In this document: in pieces, positions 63,854-64,000 of the stretch
Numbering within the stretch: the stretch's first letter is position 1
Layout: each line of letters starts with the position of its first letter
DNA from: Streptomyces sp. NBC_00239
Lineage (GTDB): Bacteria > Actinomycetota > Actinomycetes > Streptomycetales > Streptomycetaceae
Assembly: GCF_036194065.1 (NCBI RefSeq)
Contig: NZ_CP108095.1
Coordinates: forward strand, 3,596,001-3,660,000
Length of the DNA: 64,000 nt
Reading direction: 5' to 3'
The notes under the pieces: model-generated
Databases searched by the model: none
The model's input: the letters and a program-made list of their open reading frames with translations, nothing else
Told to the model about the DNA's origin: nothing
Position numbers and translations under genes: made by a program

Positions 63854-64000
63854 CTGGCAATAGATAGCTCACAAACTCCTCAACAGTTGGAATTATTGAG
63901 CATTACTAGAGTCCAGACGCACCACCTCAGATCCCTTCACCTCAAGCCGTTGACCTGCACTAATAGCGATTGCACGGCAGGCAGGACCCACCAAGGGCGA
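63854..64000. other. AT-richer upstream region of the integrative element, cut by the window edge
   Basis: 147 bases of visibly lower G+C (for example GGAATTATTGAGCATTACTA). They include the presumed promoter of the XRE-integrase pair and lead to the remainder of the element, outside the window. No gene is visible in what is present. Confidence 0.6.

Overview
This window is chromosomal DNA of a Streptomyces-type actinomycete. The evidence is very high G+C with strong third-position GC bias, many GTG starts and one probable TTG start, widespread 1-8 base start/stop overlaps, a futalosine-type menaquinone pathway, and a gene order that resembles, from memory, the conserved core of Streptomyces chromosomes. 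Almost everything is housekeeping sequence. The exceptions are five copies of a repeated palindromic element and the left-hand part of an integrative element at the right edge.

Layout. 1-10630: nuoA to nuoK of the respiratory complex I operon (minus strand, nuoK cut by the window edge), with a Rex-type operator just upstream of nuoA. 11489-17708: a secreted NlpC/P60 cell-wall hydrolase, a lipoprotein, and a three-gene MacAB-like exporter. 17725-28483: a menaquinone side-chain reductase candidate, glutaminase, menG, an I36-type secreted protein, a LuxR-type HTH protein, mqnC with a truncated amidohydrolase-like partner, a Ser/Thr kinase, a lipoprotein esterase and mqnA. 28720-33834: a cold-shock protein, a lytic transglycosylase and two tandem secreted I36/FG-GAP paralogues. 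34565-42744: lipid-related genes, namely two long-chain acyl-CoA ligases, an AraC regulator, a secreted lipase and a secreted TAP-like peptidase. 43215-46792: a hypothetical protein, a DctA-type dicarboxylate transporter with a repeat-rich leader, a DUF4229 protein and a GNAT. 46991-52540: mqnE, an Lrp regulator, an unusually small ORF, and the late menaquinone genes ubiX-like, ubiA-like (mqnP) and ubiD-like, with an unknown protein translationally coupled between the last two. 52641-61409: a small membrane protein, an SRPBCC protein, the System II cytochrome c biogenesis operon (ccsB, resB, ccdA, resA), a Tat lipoprotein, a histidine phosphatase and hemL. 62188-64000: a tyrosine integrase, an XRE regulator and AT-richer DNA.

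The genes converge on respiration: NADH dehydrogenase, the menaquinone it reduces (mqnA, mqnC, mqnE, mqnP, ubiX/ubiD-like and menG are here; mqnB and mqnD are not in the window), cytochrome c maturation, and the tetrapyrrole precursor enzyme HemL.

The most unusual structure is the repeat family. Each copy has a core of about 110 bp that can fold as a cloverleaf: a long outer stem and three internal hairpins with GGA or TCC loops. Arms of short tandem units flank the core and carry the same end motif in opposite orientation on the two sides. Three copies are intergenic. Two lie inside genes, in the hairpin-tip region of the exporter adaptor and directly after the signal peptide of the TAP-like peptidase. 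Both in-gene copies are read on the same strand of the element and in the same frame, and their arm units are multiples of three.
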